Part shown: one piece after another, positions 38,850-48,214 of the stretch
Position numbering within the stretch: the first letter of the stretch is position 1
Layout: each line of letters begins with the position of its first letter
Program-made: the position numbers and the translations under genes
DNA from: Prochlorococcus sp. AG-363-O16
Lineage (GTDB): Bacteria > Cyanobacteriota > Cyanobacteriia > PCC-6307 > Cyanobiaceae
Direction of reading: 5' to 3'
Assembly: GCA_003280095.1 (NCBI GenBank)
Contig: QCGA01000003.1
Location: 22,780-86,779 of the forward strand
DNA length: 64,000 nucleotides
The notes under the pieces: generated by a model
What the model saw: the letters and a program-made list of their open reading frames with translations, nothing else
What the model was told of the DNA's origin: nothing
Database searches by the model: none

Positions 38850-40100
38850 ATGGATCGTATCAGCGAAGGTGTTAACTCTTTGTTAGTAATTTCGAATGGT
38901 CATGGTGAAGATGAGATTGCAATGCGAGTTTTGGAAGCTCTGCATGAGTTGTACCCTCGACTATTACTGGAAGTTTTACCATTAGTGGGAGGTGGAAACG
39001 CTTTTGAGTCTGCTGTCTCGGCTGGCTGGCTAAAACGTTTGGGTCCATCAGCATATTTGCCAAGTGGAGGTTTCTCAAATCAAAGCTTGGTTCCTTTAAT
39101 TAAGGATCTTTTTGCGGGTTTAATTAGTTTGAGTTGGGAACAACTTAGAGTGGTTCTCAAGTCTGCTCATCACAACAAAGGAGTTCTCGCTGTTGGGGAT
39201 CTTTTGCCTTTAATATTGGCTTGGATGAGTAGGTCTAAATATGTATTTATTGGGACTCCGAAAAGTGATTACACCTGGAGAAGTGGTCCTGGTAAGGCAC
39301 TTAGTGATTATTACCACATGCTGAAGGGATCGGAATGGGACCCTTGGGAGTGGTTTCTCATGCGATCCAATAGATGTCAAATGGTGGCAGTGCGAGATAA
39401 ATTAACCGCTAAAGGCTTGCGGAGACATGGAGTACTTGCTCAGGCTCCCGGTAATCCAATGATGGATGGTTTTATCGAAGAGCCTCTATCTATTGATTGG
39501 GGTCCATATAGACGTGTTTTATTACTGTGTGGTAGTCGAATTCCAGAAGCTGTAGAGAATTTCACAAGATTATTACGCGCAGTCAATCGTTTAGATCATG
39601 TAGAGCCTTGTGCTGTGTTGGTTGCTCTTGGCTCAGAACCATCGGTTAAATATTTAGAAGTTGTGCTATCAGAGCATGGATATTTCGAGATACCTTCTCC
39701 AGTTGGAGGAATAGGGGTGAGCACTTGTTGGAGTAATGGCACAAAAATCTTTTGTCTAGGCCCTGGTCAATTCAAGCCTTGGGTACGTTTGGCTGAAGTG
39801 GGGTTGGCTACAGCAGGAACTGCTACAGAGCAATTAGTAGGTCTAGGGATTCCTGCTTTGTCAATTCCTGGACATGGCCCACAGTTTACTTTTGCTTTTG
39901 CTTTGCGCCAGAGTCGACTTTTGGGAGGAGCTGTACAACTTTGTCGAACTCCTAAGGCAATGGGTAACAGGTTGCAATTGTTGCTTGCTGATGAAGCTCT
40001 CAGGAGACGTTTTGGCAATGTTGGAGTTCAAAGGATGGGGCCAGCTGGAGGAAGTCGCGTTTTGGCCAAATTGATTGCTAAATCATTCTTTGGAGAATGA
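38850..40100 (+). CDS. LpxB-related protein (lipid-A-disaccharide synthase-like, cyanobacterial family)
   Basis: This 416-residue protein shows SLLVISNGHGEDEIAMRVLEAL at the start and VGLATAGTATEQLVGLGIPALSIPGHGPQFT near the end, matching the LpxB-like glycosyltransferase fold (TIGR03492-type, from memory). Its function is not established, and it is distinct from true LpxB. The frame is open from 38673, but the extra N-terminus translates the antisense of tRNA-Cys, so the ATG at 38850 is used. Confidence 0.85.
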   Translation: MDRISEGVNSLLVISNGHGEDEIAMRVLEALHELYPRLLLEVLPLVGGGNAFESAVSAGWLKRLGPSAYLPSGGFSNQSLVPLIKDLFAGLISLSWEQLRVVLKSAHHNKGVLAVGDLLPLILAWMSRSKYVFIGTPKSDYTWRSGPGKALSDYYHMLKGSEWDPWEWFLMRSNRCQMVAVRDKLTAKGLRRHGVLAQAPGNPMMDGFIEEPLSIDWGPYRRVLLLCGSRIPEAVENFTRLLRAVNRLDHVEPCAVLVALGSEPSVKYLEVVLSEHGYFEIPSPVGGIGVSTCWSNGTKIFCLGPGQFKPWVRLAEVGLATAGTATEQLVGLGIPALSIPGHGPQFTFAFALRQSRLLGGAVQLCRTPKAMGNRLQLLLADEALRRRFGNVGVQRMGPAGGSRVLAKLIAKSFFGE

Positions 40101-40148
40101 AAACATTTAACCTGAAAGATCGATTCTTATAGCCCACACCTCATATCT

Positions 40149-40418
40149 ATGGCAGCCATTCAGGATCATGCCTATCTCAAGCTTTGTGCAGAGTTGGCAA
40201 GCTATCTCAGTATTAGTCTTTCTTCTGCTCGGAAGAAGGTCGAATTGGCAGCGCTTAAAAATGGAGGGAAGGACCTTGAGGCGCGCAAAGAAATGGCTAT
40301 TCGTTTGGTTCAGGAGGCAAAGTCTCTCTCAAGCGGAAAGGATGGTTCTGTGGCTAAACAATTTGATGTTTTGCTTGCGGCTCTTGCAGAAGAAGAAAAT
40401 TTCATGGTTGAGGATTAA
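40149..40418 (+). CDS. Small conserved hypothetical protein
   Basis: This 89-residue, wholly helical protein has LCAELASYLSISLSSARKKVELAALKNGG and a second helix ARKEMAIRLVQEAKSL, then an acidic end. There are no cysteines in a motif and no membrane span. It is 48 bases downstream of the LpxB-like gene and convergent with the RNase D-like gene. It looks like a conserved picocyanobacterial protein of unknown role. Confidence 0.65.
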   Translation: MAAIQDHAYLKLCAELASYLSISLSSARKKVELAALKNGGKDLEARKEMAIRLVQEAKSLSSGKDGSVAKQFDVLLAALAEEENFMVED

Positions 40419-40425
40419 GTGGTCT

Positions 40426-41079
40426 TTAGTGTTCAAACACGTGTGTAAAGCGGAGTCGATCTAACTCTGATATTGCAGGCACACATTTAAAACAGCGCTG
40501 AGCTAAGTCCCAACGCTTTTCTCTTAAAAGCATCTTTTTTAGTTGCTGTTGGATAGCAATTAGAAAACGAGCATCATTGGCTGCGTATTTCAACTGAGCT
40601 GAACTTAGTTCTTCCACTCGACCCCAGTCGCTGCTTTGGGCATGTTTGTCCAGTTCAACTCCTACTAATTCCATGACAACCTCTTTTAGTCCATGCCTTG
40701 GGCTGTAGGTTCGTGCTAGACGACTAGCAATTTTGGTACAGAAGATAGGGTCGACTTTAATGTTTAGCCCGCTTGTTAGGGCAGCCACATCAAATCTTGC
40801 GAAGTGAAAAACCTTTTCAATGGAAGGATTTTCCATAAGCATTTGTAGCCTAGGTGCAGATTTTTGACCAAGTAGAATTTTGATGCACGCAACGTTATCA
40901 AGAGGGTCGCAGATCTGAACTAGACAAAGTCTGTCTCGACCATGTACAAGCCCCATTGCTTCAGTATCTACCGCTAGCACTGAAGCCTTTCCTAATCGAT
41001 CTGCCCATTCTTGGTTTAGGTCTTCATTGAAGACATTAAAGCTGGCTGGATTTTCAGGAAAATTTGACATGGCTGGCAA
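40426..41079 (-). CDS. RNase D-like 3'-5' exonuclease (DEDDy)
   Basis: This 217-residue protein consists only of a DEDDy exonuclease domain. Exo I is VLAVDTEAMGL (the Asp and Glu pair), Exo II is HFARFDVAAL, and Exo III is YAANDARFLI with the Tyr/Asp. It lacks the HRDC domain of full RNase D, so it may process a narrower set of RNAs. It could trim tRNA or other RNA 3' ends. The start could be Met1 or Met4. Confidence 0.88.
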   Translation of the reverse strand: MPAMSNFPENPASFNVFNEDLNQEWADRLGKASVLAVDTEAMGLVHGRDRLCLVQICDPLDNVACIKILLGQKSAPRLQMLMENPSIEKVFHFARFDVAALTSGLNIKVDPIFCTKIASRLARTYSPRHGLKEVVMELVGVELDKHAQSSDWGRVEELSSAQLKYAANDARFLIAIQQQLKKMLLREKRWDLAQRCFKCVPAISELDRLRFTHVFEH

Positions 41080-41113
41080 TAAATAATTTTAATCAAAGAC
41101 ACAGATTCTTCTG

Positions 41114-41132
41114 ATTGTTCCATTGGAACAAT
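41114..41132. promoter_or_regulatory. Perfect dyad in divergent promoter region
   Basis: ATTGTTCC-ATT-GGAACAAT is an 8-bp inverted repeat with a 3-base spacer. It lies 35 bases upstream of the RNase D-like start and about 165 bases upstream of the CCB-like gene. The short spacer fits a dimeric regulator's operator better than a hairpin. Confidence 0.4.
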
Positions 41133-41297
41133 TGTTTTGTTTGGGATCTGTTATGTCAGACTAATTCCCTCTTGATCTATTAAAAGCTTTAGTGATGTAG
41201 TGCACTAGACAAATAATGCTCATAATGAATTATTACTATTTTTGGTATTGACTACTTCATGCCTTTGAACGCGGTAAAGCTTCGCGATTAATGATCT

Positions 41298-41855
41298 ATG
41301 CAATTTACTTATTCCTCAACTTTATTGTTGACTATCCTTTTGGGGATAGGACTCGGTTTTTTCCTTAGAGCCGCTAGTAAAGATCGGACAACTGTGGTTG
41401 AAGTCCATTCACCGCAATCACCCTTGAAAGTGCTCGAGGGACTAAGCAATTGGTTAGAACTTCGAGGCTGGAAGCGAGACGGTGGGGATCTAAATCGTCA
41501 AGTGTTGCGCTTTCGAGGAAGTGTTGCGTCGAGCAAAGTCCTTTTTGTGTTTTTGTCACTATTAGGTGCTCTAGGTTCTGCATCTTTGGGGTTAGTTTTG
41601 CGCCAGCTTTATCCAGTGCTTGATTGGTGGCCTCTTTTACTTGCAGTACTAGGTGGTCCGATTTCCGGATTGGTTTATCGTGCTAGAGCAAGTCGTGATG
41701 AAGAATTGGAATTACGTTTGATTAGCTCACCAGATAGTGAAGGCAGTGTTTTGAGGCTAAAAGCTCATAGGGATGAATTGATCGCAATTGAGTTGGAACT
41801 TGCCAAGAGTCTTGAACTTGCAAGTGATGGTTCTCTTTTATCTTCCCCAGTCTGA
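41298..41855 (+). CDS. CCB2/CCB4-like cytochrome b6f cofactor-assembly protein
   Basis: This 185-residue protein has an N-terminal membrane helix (about 8-26), a soluble stretch (LSNWLELRGWKRDGGDLNRQVLRF), then two more hydrophobic spans (about 75-95 and 100-118) with GSASLGLVLRQLYP and a GGPISGLVYRARA end. This pattern matches my memory of the DUF2930/CCB2-CCB4 family, which covalently attaches heme ci to cytochrome b6 in thylakoids. The assignment rests on layout and short motifs. Confidence 0.65.
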   Translation: MQFTYSSTLLLTILLGIGLGFFLRAASKDRTTVVEVHSPQSPLKVLEGLSNWLELRGWKRDGGDLNRQVLRFRGSVASSKVLFVFLSLLGALGSASLGLVLRQLYPVLDWWPLLLAVLGGPISGLVYRARASRDEELELRLISSPDSEGSVLRLKAHRDELIAIELELAKSLELASDGSLLSSPV

Positions 41856-41879
41856 AAGTACTGATTATCTGATCTTTAA

Positions 41880-42632
41880 ATGTTGCGCCCTATTTTTTTG
41901 ACAATACCCTTTATTTTTGTTGTTGCGCTAGTTGGTCTGGCTCCGATAAGTATTGCTTCTGAATCCAAGTTTTCTTCAGCAGATCCTCTAACCGGTTCTC
42001 GAGTGAACCTAGAAACTGATTGGGTAGGAAGCGTGAAAGTTTCTCCATCGTTGCCCATATTGGTGTTAGCTGGGCATGCCGACTCTCAAGGCCTAGATGG
42101 AGCAGGGACTGCAGGGGAGGCAGTGGACCTTAAAGGTGAGGAACCAATGGACTTAAGTATTAGTGATGAGCTTTATTGGAACCTGAAATTGCGTGACAAA
42201 TTGGTAAGTATTGGTAGGAATAAAGGTTTAAATATTAGTTCTTATGATCCCCCCTTGCGTCAAATTTATGATGAGAATGACCCTCGTACCAATTGGTCTG
42301 TAGGAGCTCTACATTCAAAGAATGGAGGCTATGCATTTGAAATACATTTTGATTCTTATGGAAATTATGGGTTTGGATCTGGTTTGATTCCTGCTATATC
42401 AACTAAGTTAAATACTCTTGATGAAAGTTTAGCTCAACATTTTGGTCGCTATCCGCGGCTTTTTCGTGGAGGATTAGGTGCTCCAAAACGTAGAATTAGA
42501 ATTCTTGAGATTGGTAAATTAGGTGGAAGATTAGAGGAAAAACTGAGAGATGAATCTACTCGCGATGAAACACTAACTCAGCTAGCACTTAAAATTGTAA
42601 AAGCAATAGAAGATGGTTTAGGTAAAGTTTGA
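41880..42632 (+). CDS. Exported protein, possibly N-acetylmuramoyl-L-alanine amidase-like
   Basis: This 250-residue protein has a clear signal peptide (residues 1-27, ending PISIASES). The mature part has ILVLAGHADSQG and, further on, YAFEIHFDSYG. A histidine after a hydrophobic strand, then E-x-H-x-D, resembles the zinc ligands of the Amidase_3 fold. The overall similarity is weak, and GHADSQGLDG is not the usual GHGG. It is likely periplasmic and may act on peptidoglycan. It follows the CCB-like gene by 24 bases. Confidence 0.5.
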   Translation: MLRPIFLTIPFIFVVALVGLAPISIASESKFSSADPLTGSRVNLETDWVGSVKVSPSLPILVLAGHADSQGLDGAGTAGEAVDLKGEEPMDLSISDELYWNLKLRDKLVSIGRNKGLNISSYDPPLRQIYDENDPRTNWSVGALHSKNGGYAFEIHFDSYGNYGFGSGLIPAISTKLNTLDESLAQHFGRYPRLFRGGLGAPKRRIRILEIGKLGGRLEEKLRDESTRDETLTQLALKIVKAIEDGLGKV

Positions 42633-42636
42633 TTTT

Positions 42637-43758
42637 TTAGTTTATTGCTTGGTAAGGCTTACATATTTCATCTAACTTTGGGTCATTTAGCCAATCTTGA
42701 GGCTTGGTAAAGATTTCTGTTAGCAAGGCTTCCCGAGAGTTGGGTTTAGCTTGGTATCCATATTCCCATCTTGCTAAAGGTGGTAATGACATAAGTATTG
42801 ACTCGGTACGACCATTGGTTTGTAGTCCGAAAATTGTTCCTCGGTCCCACACAAGATTGAATTCCACATATCTTCCACGTCTATAGAGTTGAAATTGACG
42901 CTCGTTTTCTCCATAGGGTTGATTTTTCCTTTTAGTAATTATTGGCCCATAAGCAGGAAGGAATGCTTGGCCACAGGCTTTCCCTAGGTTGAATAATTGA
43001 TCCCATGATAAACCTTCTGAACCAAGACTTTGTGATGCTTCATGAGCAGTACCTTGATTATTTTGTCCTTTGTACAGTTTGCCTGAACCATTTTGATAGT
43101 CGTAAAAAATACCTCCAATTCCTCTAGTTTCCTGTCTATGTTTTAAGAAGAAATATTCGTCGCACCAAGGTTTAAAAATTTTGTGCAGATTTGTATTTAT
43201 AGAGTCACAGGCTTTTTTATGTTCTCGATGAAAATGACGTGCGTCTTCTAAATAAGGGTAAAAGGGTGTTAGGTCGGCACCACCCCCAAACCACCAAACT
43301 GGGCCAGCTTCAAAATACCGATAATTTAAGTGGACAGTTGGGATGAAGGGATTGTGTGGGTGCAGAACCATTGAAGTTCCTGTGGCAAACCAGGGGTGTC
43401 CTTTCGCTTCAGGTCTTTGATTAAGAATTGATGGTGGCAACTCTTTCCCATGCACTTCAGAGAAGTTCACTCCGCCTTGTTCAAAAACTTTGCCTTCTCT
43501 CATTACTCTGGATTTTCCACCTCCACCTTCTGGTCTGTCCCAGCTTTCTTCTTGAAACTTGCCTTCTCCATCGAGTTTTTCTAAACCATCACAGATTTCA
43601 TCTTGGAGCCCGAGTACGAGTTCTCTGGCTTTTTCCCTTGAGTTGGTTGGAGGAGAATGCAGATTGGATTGAGAAGTAAAGTTTTTTTCCTCTTTCTTGA
43701 ATTCGTTAGACAGAGTGGCGGCTGATAGTTTGCGAAAAAATGATTTAATCATTGCCAC
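42637..43758 (-). CDS. hemF: Oxygen-dependent coproporphyrinogen III oxidase
   Basis: This enzyme converts coproporphyrinogen III to protoporphyrinogen IX using O2, for heme and chlorophyll. Motifs are [14 protein letters not shown], the signature [24 protein letters not shown], and [32 protein letters not shown]. The N-terminal tail of about 45 residues looks variable, so the start could be Met3. The 3' end is 5 bases from the convergent amidase-like gene. Confidence 0.96.
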   Translation of the reverse strand: MAMIKSFFRKLSAATLSNEFKKEEKNFTSQSNLHSPPTNSREKARELVLGLQDEICDGLEKLDGEGKFQEESWDRPEGGGGKSRVMREGKVFEQGGVNFSEVHGKELPPSILNQRPEAKGHPWFATGTSMVLHPHNPFIPTVHLNYRYFEAGPVWWFGGGADLTPFYPYLEDARHFHREHKKACDSINTNLHKIFKPWCDEYFFLKHRQETRGIGGIFYDYQNGSGKLYKGQNNQGTAHEASQSLGSEGLSWDQLFNLGKACGQAFLPAYGPIITKRKNQPYGENERQFQLYRRGRYVEFNLVWDRGTIFGLQTNGRTESILMSLPPLARWEYGYQAKPNSREALLTEIFTKPQDWLNDPKLDEICKPYQAIN

Positions 43759-43874
43759 CTTTCATGGGGAATAGATGTGCTTTCCCCGAATGCCTTAAGA
43801 AGCACTTCGGAAGTAATAGCCTACTAGTTTGCTTGAGGTGTTTGCCTAGGATTCACAGGAACTAGAGTGAGAGC

Positions 43875-44951
43875 ATGACATCAGCGGAACAGGCAAAGAT
43901 AGCTTTAGCTGCTATTAAAGACTCTGGAAGTGGGCGTTCAGCTTTAGAGCTTGGTTGGATCGGTCAGATTCGAGTTGAGGCTTCAAGAACCCTAGTTAGA
44001 TTGACTTTGCCAAAGTTTGCCCAAGGTCAAAGGGATCGACTTGCGCAAGAGATAAGGAGTGTTTTAGAGCAGCTTGAGGGTATCGATGATGTACAAATTG
44101 AACTTGGTACACCTGAGGCTGATGGATCAATAGGTCACGCAGGACATGGACAACTTGCAGAGAAACAACCTATCCCTGGAGTATCTCATGTTGTGGCCGT
44201 AAGCAGCGGCAAGGGTGGTGTAGGTAAAAGTACTGTCGCGGTCAACTTGGCATGTGCCTTGGCGCGGAAAGGTCTCAAAGTTGGTTTGTTAGATGCAGAT
44301 ATTTATGGACCAAACATCCCATTAATGCTGGGTGTGGCAGATCAAACACCGGAGGTCACTGGGGAAGGTGCTGATCAAAGTATGACTCCAGTCGAAAGCT
44401 GTGGTGTCGTAATGGTATCCATGGGTTTGTTAATTGACGAGCATCAACCTGTGATTTGGCGTGGACCAATGTTAAATGGAATTATTCGTCAATTTCTTTA
44501 TCAAGTTAAGTGGAGTAAATGTGATTTTCTGGTGGTTGATTTACCTCCAGGCACTGGAGATGCTCAACTTTCTTTGGCACAAGCTGTTCCAATGTCTGGT
44601 GTGGTAATTGTTACTACTCCTCAGAAAGTTTCATTGCAAGATTCTCGTAGGGGTTTAGCAATGTTCAGCCAGATGAATGTGCCTGTGATTGGAGTTGTTG
44701 AAAATATGTCTGTCTTTATTCCCCCTGATCAACCAGATCGCAGTTATGCGCTTTTTGGTTCAGGTGGGGGGAATCAACTTGCTCAGGAGAATCAAGTCCC
44801 TCTTTTAGCTCAAATCCCTATGGAGATGCCATTACAAGAAGGTGGTGATATTGGATCCCCGATAGTTCATCGTCAACCCGAATCTATAAGCGCTAAAGCT
44901 TTCGCTCATTTGGCGGACTCTGTTCGGCAATATGTTGATCAACATAGTTAG
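43875..44951 (+). CDS. mrp: Mrp/ApbC-type iron-sulfur cluster carrier ATPase
   Basis: This 358-residue protein has an N-terminal MIP18/DUF59 domain of about 90 residues and then a P-loop Mrp ATPase. The ATPase shows VSSGKGGVGKSTVAVNLA (deviant Walker A), LDADIYGPNIP and DFLVVDLPPGTGD. The family delivers Fe-S clusters to apo-proteins, relevant here to photosystem I and the many Fe-S enzymes. Its stop overlaps the next gene's GTG by one base, giving an mrp-rodA-kinase transcription unit. Confidence 0.94.
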   Translation: MTSAEQAKIALAAIKDSGSGRSALELGWIGQIRVEASRTLVRLTLPKFAQGQRDRLAQEIRSVLEQLEGIDDVQIELGTPEADGSIGHAGHGQLAEKQPIPGVSHVVAVSSGKGGVGKSTVAVNLACALARKGLKVGLLDADIYGPNIPLMLGVADQTPEVTGEGADQSMTPVESCGVVMVSMGLLIDEHQPVIWRGPMLNGIIRQFLYQVKWSKCDFLVVDLPPGTGDAQLSLAQAVPMSGVVIVTTPQKVSLQDSRRGLAMFSQMNVPVIGVVENMSVFIPPDQPDRSYALFGSGGGNQLAQENQVPLLAQIPMEMPLQEGGDIGSPIVHRQPESISAKAFAHLADSVRQYVDQHS

Positions 44952-46234
44952 TGATGTACAACAATCTTGTACGAACTCGTAAAGGAAAGTTTCTGATTAA
45001 TATTTCTCGTTTTAGGAAAATTAAGAATATTGATTTAATTCTTTGGGGTGTTCCACTCTCAATGGTTTTTTTTGCTGGGATTTTGATTGCGAGTACACAA
45101 AGACAGGCTGATTATGCGGACTGGCACAGTCATTGGATTACCGCATTAATAGGTTGTTCATTTGCATTTATTTTGTCGCAAATCCCACTTCAAAGAATTC
45201 GTTTCTTATTAATACCTATATACGGGGTGACAGTTGTTAGTTTGATTGCAGTTAAATTTTTCGGAACCACAGCATTAGGTGCACAACGTTGGTTAAGTAT
45301 TGGAGGGTTTAATGTTCAACCTTCTGAATTTGCCAAGATTTCGGCGGTACTTCTTCTCGCTGCGGTTCTTGATCGTCATCCAGTAGAAAGACCTGTCGAT
45401 TTAATAAGACCCTTAGGAGTGATTTCTCTGCCTTGGATGTTGGTTTTTACTCAACCTGACTTAGGGACTTCTCTTGTTTTTGCAGCATTGTTGTTAACGA
45501 TGCTCTATTGGTCAGGGATGCCTATTGAATGGGTTCTTTTGGTGGTTTCCCTAGTTGTAACCGCTGTGTTGGTTGGTATTTATTGGTTGTCTCTTATGTT
45601 TTGGATTCCTTTGACAGGGTTCTTGGCATATAGGTCTTTGCCTTGGAAACGATTGGCGCCTTTATTGACAATGTTTTTCCAGGGATTAATTGCTTGTATG
45701 ACACCTTGGCTTTGGGTTAATGGTCTTAAGGATTATCAAAGAGATCGCTTGGTTCTTTTTTTGGATCCTTCTAAGGATCCGCTTGGTGGTGGTTATCATC
45801 TTCTACAAAGTACTGTTGGAATCGGTTCTGGTGGATTATTCGGAACAGGGTTGCTTCAGGGACAGTTGACCAAATTACGCTTTATACCTGAACAACATAC
45901 GGACTTTATTTTTAGTGCATTAGGTGAGGAAACGGGTTTTTTGGGGACATCCCTGGTCATTGCAGGATTCGCTTTGTTGATGTTTCGCCTGTTAACAGTT
46001 GCGAGGCAAGCCCGGACAGACTTTGAATCTTTAGTGGTTGTAGGTGTAGGAACAATGGTGATGTTTCAGGTTGTAGTAAATATCTTTATGACTATTGGAT
46101 TGGGACCTGTAACAGGAATTCCTCTGCCATTTATGAGTTATGGGCGTTCGGCTTTGCTGGTGAATTTTGCATCAATTGGTTTTTGCCTTTCAGTGGCGCA
46201 ACGCGGCTTTCAAAAATTCAAAGCTAGTGAATAG
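44951..46234 (+). CDS. rodA: RodA/FtsW-family peptidoglycan glycosyltransferase
   Basis: This 427-residue SEDS-family protein has about ten membrane helices. Family motifs include GAQRWLSIGGFNVQPSEFAK, FTQPDLGTSLVF and the late GLGPVTGIPLPFMSYGRSAL. It polymerises glycan strands for cell elongation. The start is GTG 44951 or ATG 44954. The downstream histidine kinase overlaps its 3' end by 8 bases if it starts at the GTG at 46227. Confidence 0.93.
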   Translation: MMYNNLVRTRKGKFLINISRFRKIKNIDLILWGVPLSMVFFAGILIASTQRQADYADWHSHWITALIGCSFAFILSQIPLQRIRFLLIPIYGVTVVSLIAVKFFGTTALGAQRWLSIGGFNVQPSEFAKISAVLLLAAVLDRHPVERPVDLIRPLGVISLPWMLVFTQPDLGTSLVFAALLLTMLYWSGMPIEWVLLVVSLVVTAVLVGIYWLSLMFWIPLTGFLAYRSLPWKRLAPLLTMFFQGLIACMTPWLWVNGLKDYQRDRLVLFLDPSKDPLGGGYHLLQSTVGIGSGGLFGTGLLQGQLTKLRFIPEQHTDFIFSALGEETGFLGTSLVIAGFALLMFRLLTVARQARTDFESLVVVGVGTMVMFQVVVNIFMTIGLGPVTGIPLPFMSYGRSALLVNFASIGFCLSVAQRGFQKFKASE

Positions 46235-47606
46235 TTCCATTACTCATAAAGATTTACAGCAACGGATGGCTGAGGGGATTCCGCAAGGGAATTCTGATGA
46301 ACCGACCGTACGTCGGCTTTGGTGGGCTGCACTTGACACTTTGCAATATGACCTTTTGCCATCTACCGAGGCGGTTAAGGGGCTGTGGTTGGCATCCCCT
46401 TTACCAGCACTTTATGAACCTCGATTGCTTGGACTTTTAAATGGGTGGGTTTGGGCACCAGATGAATTGGAAAGTCTTTCTTTTCTTGAGAGAAGTCTTT
46501 TGCCTCCTAGTCGTGTAAGTGCAATTAAGGGACATTCTAGTTTTGGGGCCGTTTCGTACAACAGACTCCCATTACGAAAGGAGGATGGGAATGATCCTTT
46601 GTTATTGCTTATTACCCCGGAGATGCAAGTTGCTCTTGCTTTGCAAGGCAAGGAGGGACAAAGACAATTGATTATGCGAAGTGATCCTGAAACATTGACT
46701 GATTTACTGAGATTGCTTGATTTGCGTCTTGATAGTGAGAACCCTGGGCAGGCTCAGATGCTCCGTAATGAGTTGGCTGGCGTCGGTCAATTGAGTGTGA
46801 ACAGTCATATTGATCAACTTTTTTGGCCAAAGCTTGCGGAGAGGCTTGCAACCATGGCCCCCAGCCTTGCATTGGAGCCTCTTCAGGAAATTTCTAATAG
46901 ATCTTCTGAAAACACTGATTCATCTATGGAGCTGAGGTTGCTGGAAGCGCTCACGCATGAAGTGCGAACTCCCCTTGCAACAATAAGGACTTTAATCCGT
47001 TCACTTTTGAGGAGAAATGATTTACCAGAAAAAGTAGTGGATCGATTACAACAGATTGATGATGAATGCACTGAGCAGATAGCCCGTTTTGGGTTGATTT
47101 TCAATGCTGCAGAACTGCAAAGAGAGCCACGGGATTCTTCCAGGCTTGCAAGAACTGACCTGGGTAACATGTTGAGGGTTTTGTCTCCTGCATGGAGGCA
47201 ACAACTTGAACGTCGTGGTATTTCTTTAGACCTTGATATAGCACTTGATTTGCCACAGGTTTTGAGCGATCCAGAGCGGCTTGAGCCAATGCTTGGTGGT
47301 TTAGTTGACAGGAGTAGTCGGGGTTTGTCTTCAGGAGGAACTCTTACTTTGCAGCTTCGGGTAGCGGGATCTCGATTGAAACTTCAAATAATTGGACATT
47401 CGCTCGATGCTGAGAGCTCTGGAAGAACAATGATCGAGAAAAATTCTGAGTTAGGACCAGTACTTAGCTGGAATCCAAGCACTGGCAGTTTGCAATTAAG
47501 TCAGGCTGCCACTCAAAAACTCTTGGCTAGCTTGGGTGGTTGGTTAACGCAAAGAAGGGATAGCCGTTTAACGGTTTTTTTCCCTATAGCAGAAGGAAAT
47601 TGTTGA
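46227..47606 (+). CDS. Histidine kinase-like protein with degenerate ATP-binding domain
   Basis: This 459-residue cytosolic protein has an unknown N-terminal sensor-like region of about 230 residues. An H-box LTHEVRTPLATIRTLIRSL (phospho-His) follows, then a C-terminal domain. That domain lacks a recognisable N-box asparagine pair and G1 DxGxG motif (LEPMLGGLVDRSSRGL, IIGHSLDAES). ATP binding is therefore doubtful. The start is GTG at 46227; TTG/ATG choices at 46167 and 46266 exist. It is co-transcribed with mrp and rodA. No partner response regulator is in view. Confidence 0.75.
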   Translation: MNSSITHKDLQQRMAEGIPQGNSDEPTVRRLWWAALDTLQYDLLPSTEAVKGLWLASPLPALYEPRLLGLLNGWVWAPDELESLSFLERSLLPPSRVSAIKGHSSFGAVSYNRLPLRKEDGNDPLLLLITPEMQVALALQGKEGQRQLIMRSDPETLTDLLRLLDLRLDSENPGQAQMLRNELAGVGQLSVNSHIDQLFWPKLAERLATMAPSLALEPLQEISNRSSENTDSSMELRLLEALTHEVRTPLATIRTLIRSLLRRNDLPEKVVDRLQQIDDECTEQIARFGLIFNAAELQREPRDSSRLARTDLGNMLRVLSPAWRQQLERRGISLDLDIALDLPQVLSDPERLEPMLGGLVDRSSRGLSSGGTLTLQLRVAGSRLKLQIIGHSLDAESSGRTMIEKNSELGPVLSWNPSTGSLQLSQAATQKLLASLGGWLTQRRDSRLTVFFPIAEGNC

Positions 47607-47721
47607 ATTTTCGGATCGTGCATTGTTGACGGGTGTGACGGTTGTACCCCATTAGTGCCATAGGGCACAAATCCTGGTGCTACTTTCAACCTGTAAGGCA
47701 TGCCTACATTCAAGGACAGTC

Positions 47722-48150
47722 ATGACAGACCAGGCACTGAAAGGCAATCTTCCACAGTGCATCGGAAGTACCGGTGGACTACTCAACTCTGCTGAAACAG
47801 AGGAAAAGTATGCAATCACTTGGTCTAGCTCAAAGTCTCAGGCTTTTGAGCTGCCAACGGGAGGTGCAGCAATCATGAATGAGGGGGATAACCTCATGTA
47901 CTTTGCCCGCAAGGAGCAATGCCTTGCCTTGGGTACACAGCTGCGAGGCTTTAAACCAAGGATCGAGGATTACAAGATTTATCGTGTTTACCCTGGTGGT
48001 GACACTGAATACCTTCATCCGAAGGATGGTGTATTCCCTGAAAAAGTAAATGAAGGTCGCCCGATTGTGAACCACAACCCTCGCCGCATCGGGGAGAACC
48101 CAAATCCAGCGAGCATAAAGTTCAGTGGAAAGAGCACTCACGACGCTTGA
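47722..48150 (+). CDS. psaD: Photosystem I reaction-center subunit II (PsaD)
   Basis: This 142-residue stromal subunit docks ferredoxin on photosystem [30 protein letters not shown] and [30 protein letters not shown] are unmistakable PsaD, ending NPNPASIKF. The frame opens at 47677, but the ATG at 47722 ([11 protein letters not shown]) is the natural start. Confidence 0.97.
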   Translation: MTDQALKGNLPQCIGSTGGLLNSAETEEKYAITWSSSKSQAFELPTGGAAIMNEGDNLMYFARKEQCLALGTQLRGFKPRIEDYKIYRVYPGGDTEYLHPKDGVFPEKVNEGRPIVNHNPRRIGENPNPASIKFSGKSTHDA

Positions 48151-48174
48151 GTCTCAATCTGAATTTTTAGTTGG

Positions 48175-48213
48175 GGATCCTTGATTTCACGGCGCTAGCT
48201 GCGAGGATCCTTT
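48175..48213 (+). terminator. Hairpin downstream of psaD, abutting trpE
   Basis: GGATCCT (48175-48181) pairs with AGGATCC (48204-48210), followed by TTTA and then the trpE ATG at 48215. The 22-base loop can add a CGC/GCG inner pairing next to the outer stem. It is probably the psaD terminator, but it fills the trpE leader. Confidence 0.55.
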
Positions 48214-48214
48214 A

